Below, in pieces: positions 17,364-24,459 of a stretch of DNA of 64,000 nucleotides. The translations under genes and the position numbers were made by a program. The stretch is from Burkholderiaceae bacterium (GTDB taxonomy: Bacteria > Pseudomonadota > Gammaproteobacteria > Burkholderiales > Burkholderiaceae_C): contig JAKLLA010000001.1 in assembly GCA_023150375.1 (NCBI GenBank), positions 310,001 through 374,000 on the forward strand, given 5' to 3'. Every line of letters begins with the position of its first letter. Position 1 is the stretch's first letter. The notes beneath the pieces were generated by a model. It ran no database searches and was not told the origin of the DNA. It saw only the letters and a list, made by a program, of their open reading frames with translations.

Positions 17364-17996
17364 GTGAAACTGATCGTCTCCCCCCGAGCCCCCAACCCGC
17401 GCCGGGTGCGCATGTTCATCGCCGAGAAGGGCGAGGCCCTGCCAGACATTCCCCTCGAGACCCTCGACCTGGTCAAGGGCGAGCACCGCAGCCCCGCCTT
17501 CAAGGCGCTCAATCCGATGGCCCGGGTGCCGGTGCTGCAGCTCGACGACGGCCGCAGCCTGGCCGAGACCCGTGCGATCTGCACCTGGCTGGAAGGCCTG
17601 GCCCCCGAGCCGAACCTGATGGGCCGCGACGCCGAGGAGCGCGCCTTCGTCGAGATGGCCGACCGGCGCATGGAGCTGACGCTGCTGGCCACGATCGCGA
17701 ACTGGATCCGCCACGGCCACCCCGGGCTGGCCAACCTCGAGCAGCCGCAGTTCCCGGACTTCGCCGCCTCGCAGGGCGAGAAGCTGCACGGCATCACCGC
17801 CTGGCTGGACGGCGAGCTCGCCCGCCAGCCCTTCGTCGCCGGCGAGCGCTTCACCATCGCCGACATCACCGCCTTCTGCGGCCTCGAGTTCGCCCGCGGC
17901 CTGATGAAGTACCGCCCCGGCGACGCCGGCCTGCCCCACCTGCAGGCCTGGCGCGACCGCATCGCCGCGCGGCCCAGCGCCCAGGCCGGCGCCTGA
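17364..17996 (+). CDS. Glutathione S-transferase family protein
   Basis: This 210-residue GST has an N-terminal thioredoxin-like domain (MKLIVSPRAPNPRRVRMFIA, then NPMARVPVLQLDDGRSLAET with the cis-Pro VPVL and the glutathione-binding E-T pair) and an all-helical C-terminal domain ending FTIADITAFCGLEFARG. The N-terminal SPRAPNPRRV has Ser or Pro residues where Cys would sit in omega-type enzymes, so it is probably a Ser-type GST. It is divergent from nirS and may be involved in stress or xenobiotic conjugation; the substrate is unknown. Confidence 0.88.
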   Translation: MKLIVSPRAPNPRRVRMFIAEKGEALPDIPLETLDLVKGEHRSPAFKALNPMARVPVLQLDDGRSLAETRAICTWLEGLAPEPNLMGRDAEERAFVEMADRRMELTLLATIANWIRHGHPGLANLEQPQFPDFAASQGEKLHGITAWLDGELARQPFVAGERFTIADITAFCGLEFARGLMKYRPGDAGLPHLQAWRDRIAARPSAQAGA

Positions 17997-18009
17997 GCGG
18001 TCCAGCGAT

Positions 18010-18028
18010 CCGGCCGTCGGGCGGCCGG
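18010..18028 (+). terminator. Hairpin after the GST gene
   Basis: CCGGCCG - TCGGG - CGGCCGG begins 14 bases after the GST stop. The stem is perfect over 7 bp but no T-run follows. Confidence 0.35.
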
Positions 18029-18171
18029 GCGCCGCGGCCCGGCCCGCGCCGGCCACGGACTGCGCGGCAGAAACCGGCCTATTCGCCGCGCTGCCCGGGG
18101 CGGGGACGCCGCAGACTCGCTTCCCACCGTCGCCCTCTGGTCGGGCGACCCACCGCCGTGGAGAAGTACCG

Positions 18172-19704
18172 ATGCCCCCCATCGTCTGGCTGCCGGGAAG
18201 ACTGCTGCTCGGGCGCGCCTCGCCGGCCCAGCGCCGCGCGCTGCTGTCGCTGTTCATCTTCACCGGCATCGGACTGGGGCTGGCCGATTGGGTCAGCGCG
18301 CCGCTGCTGGCGCTGGCCCTGCTGGGCTGGACCTACTTCTGGGCCTGGCACACGATGGAGCAGATCCAGGCCGTCGCGGTGCTGCGCCAGGCCCTGGCCC
18401 TGATCGAGAAGGGCGACCTGGCCCAGCCCACCGACGCCCGCTCGGCCGGCGCGCTGGCCGACGTGGTGAGCCAGGTCGAGGCGATGAAGCGCACCCTCTC
18501 GCGCCTGGTGGCCGACATCCGCAGCGAGGCCCAGCTGGTCGCGATGGCCGGCGAGCAGATGTCCCAGGCCTCGCGCGACCTGTCCTCGCGCACCGAGGAG
18601 CAGGCCGCCGGCGTCGAGCAGACCACCGCCAACGTGGCCGAACTGCTCCAGGCGGTGCAGCGCAACGCGTCCGATGCCAGCGAGGCCGACCGGCTCGCGC
18701 GCGAACTGCAGGCACACGCCGAGAGCGGCATCGCCGCCGTGACCGAGGCCGTGGGCGCGGTGCAGCGCATCGACGAGCGCTCGCGCCAGATGAGCCAGAT
18801 CATCGGCGCGATCGACGGCATCGCCTTCCAGACCAACATCCTGGCGCTCAACGCCGCCGTCGAGGCTGCCCGCGCCGGCGAGAGCGGCCGCGGCTTCGCC
18901 GTGGTGGCCGGCGAAGTGCGCGTGCTCGCGCAGCGCACCGCCGCGGCGGCCGCCGACGTCAAGCGACTGATCGAAGGCTCGGCCCAGGAGGTCAGCGCCG
19001 GCGTGGCCCGCATCGAGGCCACCCAGGCCCGCCTGCAGGAAATGGTCGCCGGCGTGCGCCTGGTGGCCGGCCGGGTACAGCAGGTCGCGGCCACCAACCA
19101 CACCCAGAACCAGGGCCTGCAGGCCCTGTCCGAGGCGGTAAGCCACATCGACCAGCTGACCCAGCGCAACGTCGTCCTGGTCGACGACTCGGCCCGCTCG
19201 GCCGAGCGCCTGCGCAGCCAGGCCGAGAAGCTGCGCGCCGGCGTGGCCTGGATGCGCCTGCGCCAGGGCTGCGCCGACGAGGCCCGCGCCCTGTGCGAGC
19301 GCGCCGCCGACACCGTGCAGCGCGAGGGCCTGGACGCCGCCGTGCGCCGCTTCCACGACCCGAAGGGCGGCTTCATCGACCGCGACCTGTTCGTCATCGT
19401 GCTGAACCGGCGCAACCACTTCCTCGCCTTCGGCGCCGATCCGTCCAAGGCCGACAAGCCGGCCGTCGCCGCCCCGGGCGTCGACCTCGACGACCTCTGC
19501 CGCCGCACCCTCGCCACCGCCGCCGCCGGCGGCGGCTGGGTGGAGTTCCGCGGCATCCACCCCATCACCCGGCAGCCGGTCGAGAAGATGTCCTACGTCT
19601 GCCCGGCCGGCGAACTGGCCGTGCTGGTGTCGGTGAACAAGAGCGACACCGGCGATGCGCCGGCACCGGCCGCGGCGCAGCACAAGGCCGGCGCGCCGGC
19701 CTGA
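18172..19704 (+). CDS. Methyl-accepting chemotaxis protein with C-terminal Cache-like sensor
   Basis: This 510-residue transducer has two short hydrophobic helices at about 22-58 with almost no periplasmic loop. The MCP signalling domain (about 110-330) contains the hairpin tip IDGIAFQTNILALNAAVEAA and RGFAVVAGEVRVLAQR. After it, residues about 355-490 form a Cache-like ligand-binding module (VQREGLDAAVRRFHDPKGGF, DLFVIVLNRRNHFLAFGADP, GGGWVEFRGIHP ... EKMSYVCP). The sensor is therefore C-terminal and cytoplasmic, the reverse of the usual layout. The ligand is unknown; the genomic position suggests sensing of a respiration-related cue. Confidence 0.9.
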   Translation: MPPIVWLPGRLLLGRASPAQRRALLSLFIFTGIGLGLADWVSAPLLALALLGWTYFWAWHTMEQIQAVAVLRQALALIEKGDLAQPTDARSAGALADVVSQVEAMKRTLSRLVADIRSEAQLVAMAGEQMSQASRDLSSRTEEQAAGVEQTTANVAELLQAVQRNASDASEADRLARELQAHAESGIAAVTEAVGAVQRIDERSRQMSQIIGAIDGIAFQTNILALNAAVEAARAGESGRGFAVVAGEVRVLAQRTAAAAADVKRLIEGSAQEVSAGVARIEATQARLQEMVAGVRLVAGRVQQVAATNHTQNQGLQALSEAVSHIDQLTQRNVVLVDDSARSAERLRSQAEKLRAGVAWMRLRQGCADEARALCERAADTVQREGLDAAVRRFHDPKGGFIDRDLFVIVLNRRNHFLAFGADPSKADKPAVAAPGVDLDDLCRRTLATAAAGGGWVEFRGIHPITRQPVEKMSYVCPAGELAVLVSVNKSDTGDAPAPAAAQHKAGAPA

Positions 19705-19977
19705 TCGAACCGCCCCGGTCGAGCCGCTCGGCCCGCCCACCACGCCCTCACGGGGCCCCCGCTGTTTGCCCGGCGGCATCCCGGCGGCGCCATCGGCCAC
19801 CCGCTACACTCGCGCCGCCTGCGGCCGGCCCAGCGCCGCGGCAGGCATTCGCCGTCTTGCCTCGCCTGTCTGCCCCGTTCGCGGTCCTGTGTCCGCGCAT
19901 GCGGCGGGGATGCGGTCGCATCGCGACCCGCCATCCCCCGCCCGGCCCCGCGCCGGGTGCCAGCCAGGACCGCCCCG

Positions 19978-20676
19978 ATGCCGGGCTATCTCACCCGTTT
20001 CCAGCAGATCGCCGTGGCCGGCGTGGCCGACCTCCAGCTGCGCGCCCTGCTCGACCGCCAGCAGTTCGCCGACCCGCAGGGCGAAGCCGCCGCGCTGGGC
20101 ATCTCCGACGCCGCCTGGCCCCTGTTCGGCCTGGTCTGGCCCGCCGGCCAGGCCCTGGCGGCCGCGGTGGCCACCCGCCCGGTGTGCGAGGACGAGCACA
20201 TCCTCGAGATCGGCTGCGGCCTGGCCCTGGCCAGCCTGGTCTGCCACCGCCGCGGCGCGCGCGTCACCGCCAGCGACTGCCACCCGCTGGCCGGCGAGTT
20301 CCTGCGCGAGAACCTGCGCCTGAACTGCCTGCCCCCGCTGCGCTACCGCCACGGCGACTGGGCCGCCCCGCAGACCGCCGAACTCGCCCCCGTCTGCGCC
20401 CAGGGCCCGCGCCTGCAGGGCCGCTACCAGCTGATCATGGGCAGCGACGTGCTCTACGAACGCGACGACGCGGGCGTGCTGCCCCGCTTCATCGAACGCC
20501 ACGCCGCCACACACGGCGAAGTGCTCATCGTCGACCCCAACCGCGGCAACCGAGCGGCCTTCACCCGCCGCATGCGATCGATGGGCTACGCGCTGGACGA
20601 GTCCCTGCTCACCGGCCCGGCGCCCGAGGCGGGTGCGTCGGCCTGGCGGGGGCGGCTGCTGCGTTATCGGCGTTGA
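19978..20676 (+). CDS. Class I SAM-dependent methyltransferase (PF10294-like)
   Basis: This 232-residue protein resembles the lysine/nicotinamide-N-methyltransferase-like family. It has an N-terminal segment WPLFGLVWPAGQALAAAVA (the WPA motif of the family), SAM motif I ILEIGCGLALASLVCHRRG, the acidic SDCHPLAG, and post-motif MGSDVLYERDDAGVLPRFIE. I prefer ATG 19978 (MPGYLTRF) over the upstream in-frame ATG at 19957. The substrate is unknown. A GC hairpin (20676-20695) follows the stop. Confidence 0.82.
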   Translation: MPGYLTRFQQIAVAGVADLQLRALLDRQQFADPQGEAAALGISDAAWPLFGLVWPAGQALAAAVATRPVCEDEHILEIGCGLALASLVCHRRGARVTASDCHPLAGEFLRENLRLNCLPPLRYRHGDWAAPQTAELAPVCAQGPRLQGRYQLIMGSDVLYERDDAGVLPRFIERHAATHGEVLIVDPNRGNRAAFTRRMRSMGYALDESLLTGPAPEAGASAWRGRLLRYRR

Positions 20677-20695
20677 GCCGGCTGGGGGGCCGGCT
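20676..20695 (+). terminator. Hairpin after the methyltransferase gene
   Basis: AGCCGGC - TGGGGG - GCCGGCT, a 7-bp stem overlapping the stop codon region and directly followed by the arsR promoter. No T-run is present. Confidence 0.35.
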
Positions 20696-20724
20696 TGACG
20701 GCCCTCTTTAATTTCGATTATTGT
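20695..20724 (+). promoter_or_regulatory. Probable arsR promoter placing +1 at the ATG
   Basis: TTGACG (20695-20700) and TATTGT (20719-20724) with an 18-base spacer sit in the only AT-rich patch of the area. A start 6-7 bases after the -10 falls on the arsR ATG (20731), and there is no ribosome site, so the message may be leaderless. The half-palindrome TTTC...GAAA (20712-20729) over the -10 is a candidate ArsR operator. Confidence 0.55.
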
Positions 20725-20730
20725 AGAAAC

Positions 20731-21108
20731 ATGGATTCAGACCTCTCCCACCCCGCCGACATCCCTGCCCCCTCCACGCCCCCGGCTGCCACGGCGCGCT
20801 TCGCGCGCATGCTGGCCGCGATGGGCACCGAGCCGCGGCTGAACATCGTGCGGCTGCTGCTGAGTGCGCATCCCCACGGGCTGGTGGTCGGCGAGATCGC
20901 GGCCGAGCTGGGCATCCCCAACTCCACGCTGTCGCACCACCTCGACAAGCTGCGCAACGAGGGGCTGGTGCAGGTGCAGCGCGAAGGCACCTTCCTGCGC
21001 TACTCCGCCCACACCGCCGGCCTGGAAGAACTGCTCGGATTCCTCTTCGCCGAGTGCTGCACCCGCAACCGCGCGGTGGAGCCCCGGCGCGTCGTGTGCT
21101 GCTCCTGA
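20731..21108 (+). CDS. arsR: ArsR-family arsenic-responsive repressor
   Basis: This 125-residue winged-helix repressor has the ArsR core (TEPRLNIVRLLLSAH, then the recognition helix NSTLSHHLDKLRNEGLV and wing QREGTFLRYSA). Cys pairs C109-C110 (AECCTRN) and C123-C124 (VVCCS) at the C-terminus are likely As(III) ligands, as in the subgroup of ArsR proteins with C-terminal thiols. It precedes arsM by 19 bases and probably represses the pair until arsenite binds. The ATG at 20731 has no ribosome site but lies exactly where transcription is predicted to begin. Confidence 0.9.
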   Translation: MDSDLSHPADIPAPSTPPAATARFARMLAAMGTEPRLNIVRLLLSAHPHGLVVGEIAAELGIPNSTLSHHLDKLRNEGLVQVQREGTFLRYSAHTAGLEELLGFLFAECCTRNRAVEPRRVVCCS

Positions 21109-21127
21109 TCAACCGTTGGAGGTTTCG

Positions 21128-22150
21128 ATGAACGCCCCTGTCGATACGAAAGTCGATGCGAATGTCGATGTGAAGGAGGTCGTGCGCCAGAAGTACGGCG
21201 AAGCGGCCCGGCGGGTCAGCCACGGTGCGGCCGGCAGCTGCTGCGGCGCAGGCAGCGCCAGCGCCGCCTCCGCCCTGGGCCAGTGCGACCCCATCACCGC
21301 CGACCTCTACGACGCGGCCCAGGCCGCCGACGTGCCGGCCGAGGCCATGCTCGCTTCGCTCGGCTGCGGCAACCCCACCGCGCTGGCCGAGCTGCGCCCC
21401 GGCGAAACCGTGCTCGACCTCGGCTGTGGCGGCGGCATCGACGTGCTGCTCTCCGCCCGCCGCGTCGGCCCCACCGGCATGGCCTTCGGCCTGGACATGA
21501 CCGACGACATGCTCGCCCTGGCCGAGGCCAACAAACGCAAGAGCGGCCTGACCCACGTGCACTTCCTGAAGGGCGAGATCGAGCACATCCCCCTGCCGCC
21601 CGACTCGGTAGACGTGATCATCTCCAACTGCGTCATCAACCTCAGCGCCGACAAGGACCAGGTGCTGCGCGAGGCCTTCCGCGTGCTCGAGCCCGGCGGC
21701 CGCTTCGCGGTCTCCGACGTGGTGCTGCGCGGCGAGGTGCCCGAGATCCTCCGCCGCAACGTCGAGCTGTGGATCGGCTGCGTCGCCGGTGCCCTGCGCG
21801 ACCGCGACTACCTCGCCAAGCTCCAGGCCGCCGGCTTCGAGGACGCCAGCATCGAGATCACCCGCGAATACACCGTCGAGGACGCCCGCGACTTCCTCGC
21901 CGGCCAACCCCTGGACCTGCAGGCCCTGGCCCAGCAGGTGGACGGCAAGTTCGCCAGCGGCTTCGTGCGGGCGCGCAAGCCGATGGGGGCGGTCGGCCAG
22001 GTGGCAGGCGGTGGGGCCACTGGCACCGCGGCGGCGACCGCCCCTGCGGCGGGGCCGGCTGCGGCCGCTTCGAGTGCCTGCGGCTGTGCGCCAAGCTGCT
22101 GTGGCGGGCAGCGGGCCTCGGGTTCCGGCCGGGCAGCGGCTTCTCGCTGA
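21128..22150 (+). CDS. arsM: ArsM, arsenite S-adenosylmethionine methyltransferase
   Basis: Methylates As(III) to methylated and volatile arsenicals. The 340-residue product starts at ATG 21128 after a strong GGAGG. SAM motif I is VLDLGCGGGIDVLLSA. The three arsenic-binding Cys positions of ArsM appear as C80 (SLGCGNP), C168 (SNCVINLS) and C218 (WIGCVAG). An extra CC pair lies at 38-39. The C-terminal tail after about residue 285 is Ala/Gly-rich and ends with a CGCAPSCCGG cluster, a Cys-rich extension that could bind arsenic. The operon is arsR-arsM only; no arsB, acr3 or arsC is nearby. Confidence 0.94.
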   Translation: MNAPVDTKVDANVDVKEVVRQKYGEAARRVSHGAAGSCCGAGSASAASALGQCDPITADLYDAAQAADVPAEAMLASLGCGNPTALAELRPGETVLDLGCGGGIDVLLSARRVGPTGMAFGLDMTDDMLALAEANKRKSGLTHVHFLKGEIEHIPLPPDSVDVIISNCVINLSADKDQVLREAFRVLEPGGRFAVSDVVLRGEVPEILRRNVELWIGCVAGALRDRDYLAKLQAAGFEDASIEITREYTVEDARDFLAGQPLDLQALAQQVDGKFASGFVRARKPMGAVGQVAGGGATGTAAATAPAAGPAAAASSACGCAPSCCGGQRASGSGRAAASR

Positions 22151-22175
22151 TGTGGCGCGAGGACCGTCGCGTGGG

Positions 22176-22199
22176 GGCCGCCCGCTGAGCGGGACGGCC
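22176..22199. terminator. Hairpin between arsM and the convergent amidohydrolase
   Basis: GGCCG CCCGC - TGA - GCGGG a CGGCC: a 10-bp stem with one bulged A, 26 bases after the arsM stop and shared by two convergent genes. No T-run. Confidence 0.38.
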
Positions 22200-22321
22200 G
22201 CGGCTGGCACGATGTGCTGCGGGGCGAGGACGTAGTGGTGGCCTGGGCGGCGGTGGCGGCAATCGGTCCATCGCGCACCGGACGAGGGTCCGGGACGTGC
22301 AGCGCCGACAGCCGGATTCGA

Positions 22322-23530
22322 TCAGCCCAGCCAGACGCCTTCCACCCGCCCCAGCGCCTGCGACAGCTTCTCCGTCCCGAACGGCGACACCCCCAGCGCC
22401 ACCACTTCCCAGGGCGCGCCCACGGCCAGCCGCGGCTGCGCCATGCCGAAGTGCCGCCGCGCGGCGCTGGTGGCGGCGCGCAGCACGGCCTCGACGCCCA
22501 GGCCGGCCTCCTGGAAGCGGTCGGCCTCCTCGGCCAGCGCCTGGCCGTGCACCACGCCCATGCTGCCGGCGTCGGTGCCCAGCAGCAGGGTCACGCCCAG
22601 CGCGTCGGCCAGGCGGACCTGTTCGGCGTGGCTGTCCAGGATGCGGCGCAGGTTGCCCACGGTGTTCGCGCTCCAGCCCACCGCGTCCGGCTGGGCCCAC
22701 TGGAAGTGCACGGGGCAGAAGGTGGGCGTCCAGGCCAGGCCGCGGTCGCGCATCTTCAGCAGGTGCTCGCGGGTCATGAAGAAGCCATGTTCGATGGCAT
22801 CGACGCCCGCTTCCACCGCCACGTCCAAGCCCTTGACGCCGCTGCAGTGGGCAAACACCTTGCGGCCACAGGCATGCGCCGTCTCGACCACCAGCCGGGC
22901 GGCGGGGATGTCGAACTGCGGCTCGTCGGTGACGGTGCCGGCATCGAAATCGATGATGCCGGTGAGGATGAGCTTGATCTCGTCGTTGGCCTCGGCCAGC
23001 TTCGTCACCGAAGTGCGGATGCTGGCGGCGTCGTCCACATCGGTGGCCATGAAGGCGCCGTAGCGCTTGGCGCGCTTGACGCCCAGGCCGCCGGAGCGCA
23101 CGCGCGCCAACCCGGCGGAGGGGTCTCTGGCTTCGTCGCGGACGCGGTTGTTGATGCCGTGGCGGTCGCCCGCATCCCGCACAAGGGTGACGCCGGCGGC
23201 GAGGTTCTGGCGCGCGCTGCGGCGGGCGGCTTCGGTGAGCTGCTCGACGTCTTGCTTCAGGTGCGCCGAGCGGGTGGCGCTGTCCGTGGGGCCGCCGTCC
23301 AGGAAGAGGTGCACATGCGCATCCACCAGCCCCGGCATCAGGAAGGCCACGCGCTGCAGCGGCCAGCCCTGCGCGGCGAGCGTCTGGCCGTGGTCCCCTT
23401 CGGCCAGGCCGACCAGGCGGCCGTCCACCACCTTGAACGTGGTCGGGCCACCGGCGTAGCGGCGCTCGCCGTCGAACCACTCGGCGGCGACAAGGGCGAA
23501 GCGGTTCGGCGCTGGATTGGGCGCGTTCAT
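22322..23530 (-). CDS. Amidohydrolase-superfamily protein, last gene of the corrinoid operon
   Basis: This 402-residue metal-dependent hydrolase is of the imidazolonepropionase/prolidase-like group. Metal-site signatures are PGLVDAHVHLFLDGGP, a mid-chain Lys/His segment (DEIKLILTGIIDFDAG, KVFAHCSGVKGLD), AIEHGFFM and LLLGTDAGSMGVVHG. No signal peptide is present. Its start overlaps the upstream pterin methyltransferase stop as ATGA, so it is translationally coupled to a one-carbon pathway; it may hydrolyse the methylated substrate before, or the product after, demethylation. The substrate is unknown. Confidence 0.85.
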   Translation of the reverse strand: MNAPNPAPNRFALVAAEWFDGERRYAGGPTTFKVVDGRLVGLAEGDHGQTLAAQGWPLQRVAFLMPGLVDAHVHLFLDGGPTDSATRSAHLKQDVEQLTEAARRSARQNLAAGVTLVRDAGDRHGINNRVRDEARDPSAGLARVRSGGLGVKRAKRYGAFMATDVDDAASIRTSVTKLAEANDEIKLILTGIIDFDAGTVTDEPQFDIPAARLVVETAHACGRKVFAHCSGVKGLDVAVEAGVDAIEHGFFMTREHLLKMRDRGLAWTPTFCPVHFQWAQPDAVGWSANTVGNLRRILDSHAEQVRLADALGVTLLLGTDAGSMGVVHGQALAEEADRFQEAGLGVEAVLRAATSAARRHFGMAQPRLAVGAPWEVVALGVSPFGTEKLSQALGRVEGVWLG

Positions 23531-24459
23531 GCTTTGTAGAACTTCCGGACCGCTCTCAAGGCATTGGTACCGGTCTGTTCGAGGAAGTTGAGATACGCCT
23601 TCAGCACGTAGTGGTCCTCGGGCAGCGGCTCGTAGCCGCGCCAGGGGGTGCCGAGCACGGTGTCGAAGCCGTGCGGCACGGTCAGCGTCAGGAAGGCGTT
23701 CTCCAGGCTGTGCTTCAGGTCCGAGCCGTCGGCGGCCTTGGGCGGCAGCTGCTGGCCGATGTTGGACAGGCCACCCATCATGTGCACGCCCTCGAGCTCC
23801 GGGTCGGCGCCGATGAGCTGGATGGCGTCCACGGTGCTGCGGTTCAGCCGCTCGGTGTCCGCGATGATGGCGCTGACCGACATGTCGATGAAGATGTCGT
23901 CGGCCGGCATGCCGTAGTCACGCATCAGCCGCAGCACGCCGCGCCGGGCGGTGCCGTAGATTTCCTCGGCGGTCTTGTTGCCCTTGGCCACGGGCTTCCC
24001 ATCCACCTCTTCCACCCGCTCGCTGGCCATCAGGATGACCTTGAAGCGGTACTCACCGTAGAGCTCCATCAGGTCCCAGCGGTGCTCGGTGATCGAATTG
24101 ACGATGGGCAGCGCACCGCCGGCCTTGGCCGGGTCGTAGGCGGCCAGGCAGACGGCCTGCACCTTCTTGCTCGGGAAGTCGAAGGAGATCGGCACGGGGG
24201 TGACCTCCTGGATGGCGCGGATCACGGTGGCCATCCAGTCCGGGTCGGTCAGCGCCTGCGCGCCGATGTTGACGTTCAGCCAGCTCGCGCCCGCCTCGGC
24301 CTGCTTGACGGCCAGGGCCTGGATGCCGGCGATGTCCTGGTTGTCGAACAGCGCCTTGGTGCTCTTGAAGCCGGGGTTGATGCGCTCGCCGATGATGCGG
24401 ATGGGGAAGCCCTGCGGGGTGCTCGTTGGGGTCGCCGATGGGGTGACGGTGTGGGTCAT
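23527..24459 (-). CDS. Pterin-binding methyltransferase (corrinoid to tetrahydrofolate)
   Basis: This 310-residue TIM barrel of the dihydropteroate synthase / methyl-H4folate:corrinoid methyltransferase family resembles MtgA, AcsE and CmuB. Visible family features are IRIIGERINPGFKSTKALF, WLNVNIGAQALTDPDWM, VPISFDFPSKKV, GGALPIVNSITEH and VIMASERVE-like KVILMASERVEEV, then MSVSAIIADTER. It would move the methyl group from methyl-cob(III)alamin to tetrahydrofolate. The product CH3-H4F is the substrate for the MetF encoded at the head of the same operon. Overlaps with both neighbours are ATGA. Confidence 0.87.
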   Translation of the reverse strand: MTHTVTPSATPTSTPQGFPIRIIGERINPGFKSTKALFDNQDIAGIQALAVKQAEAGASWLNVNIGAQALTDPDWMATVIRAIQEVTPVPISFDFPSKKVQAVCLAAYDPAKAGGALPIVNSITEHRWDLMELYGEYRFKVILMASERVEEVDGKPVAKGNKTAEEIYGTARRGVLRLMRDYGMPADDIFIDMSVSAIIADTERLNRSTVDAIQLIGADPELEGVHMMGGLSNIGQQLPPKAADGSDLKHSLENAFLTLTVPHGFDTVLGTPWRGYEPLPEDHYVLKAYLNFLEQTGTNALRAVRKFYKA

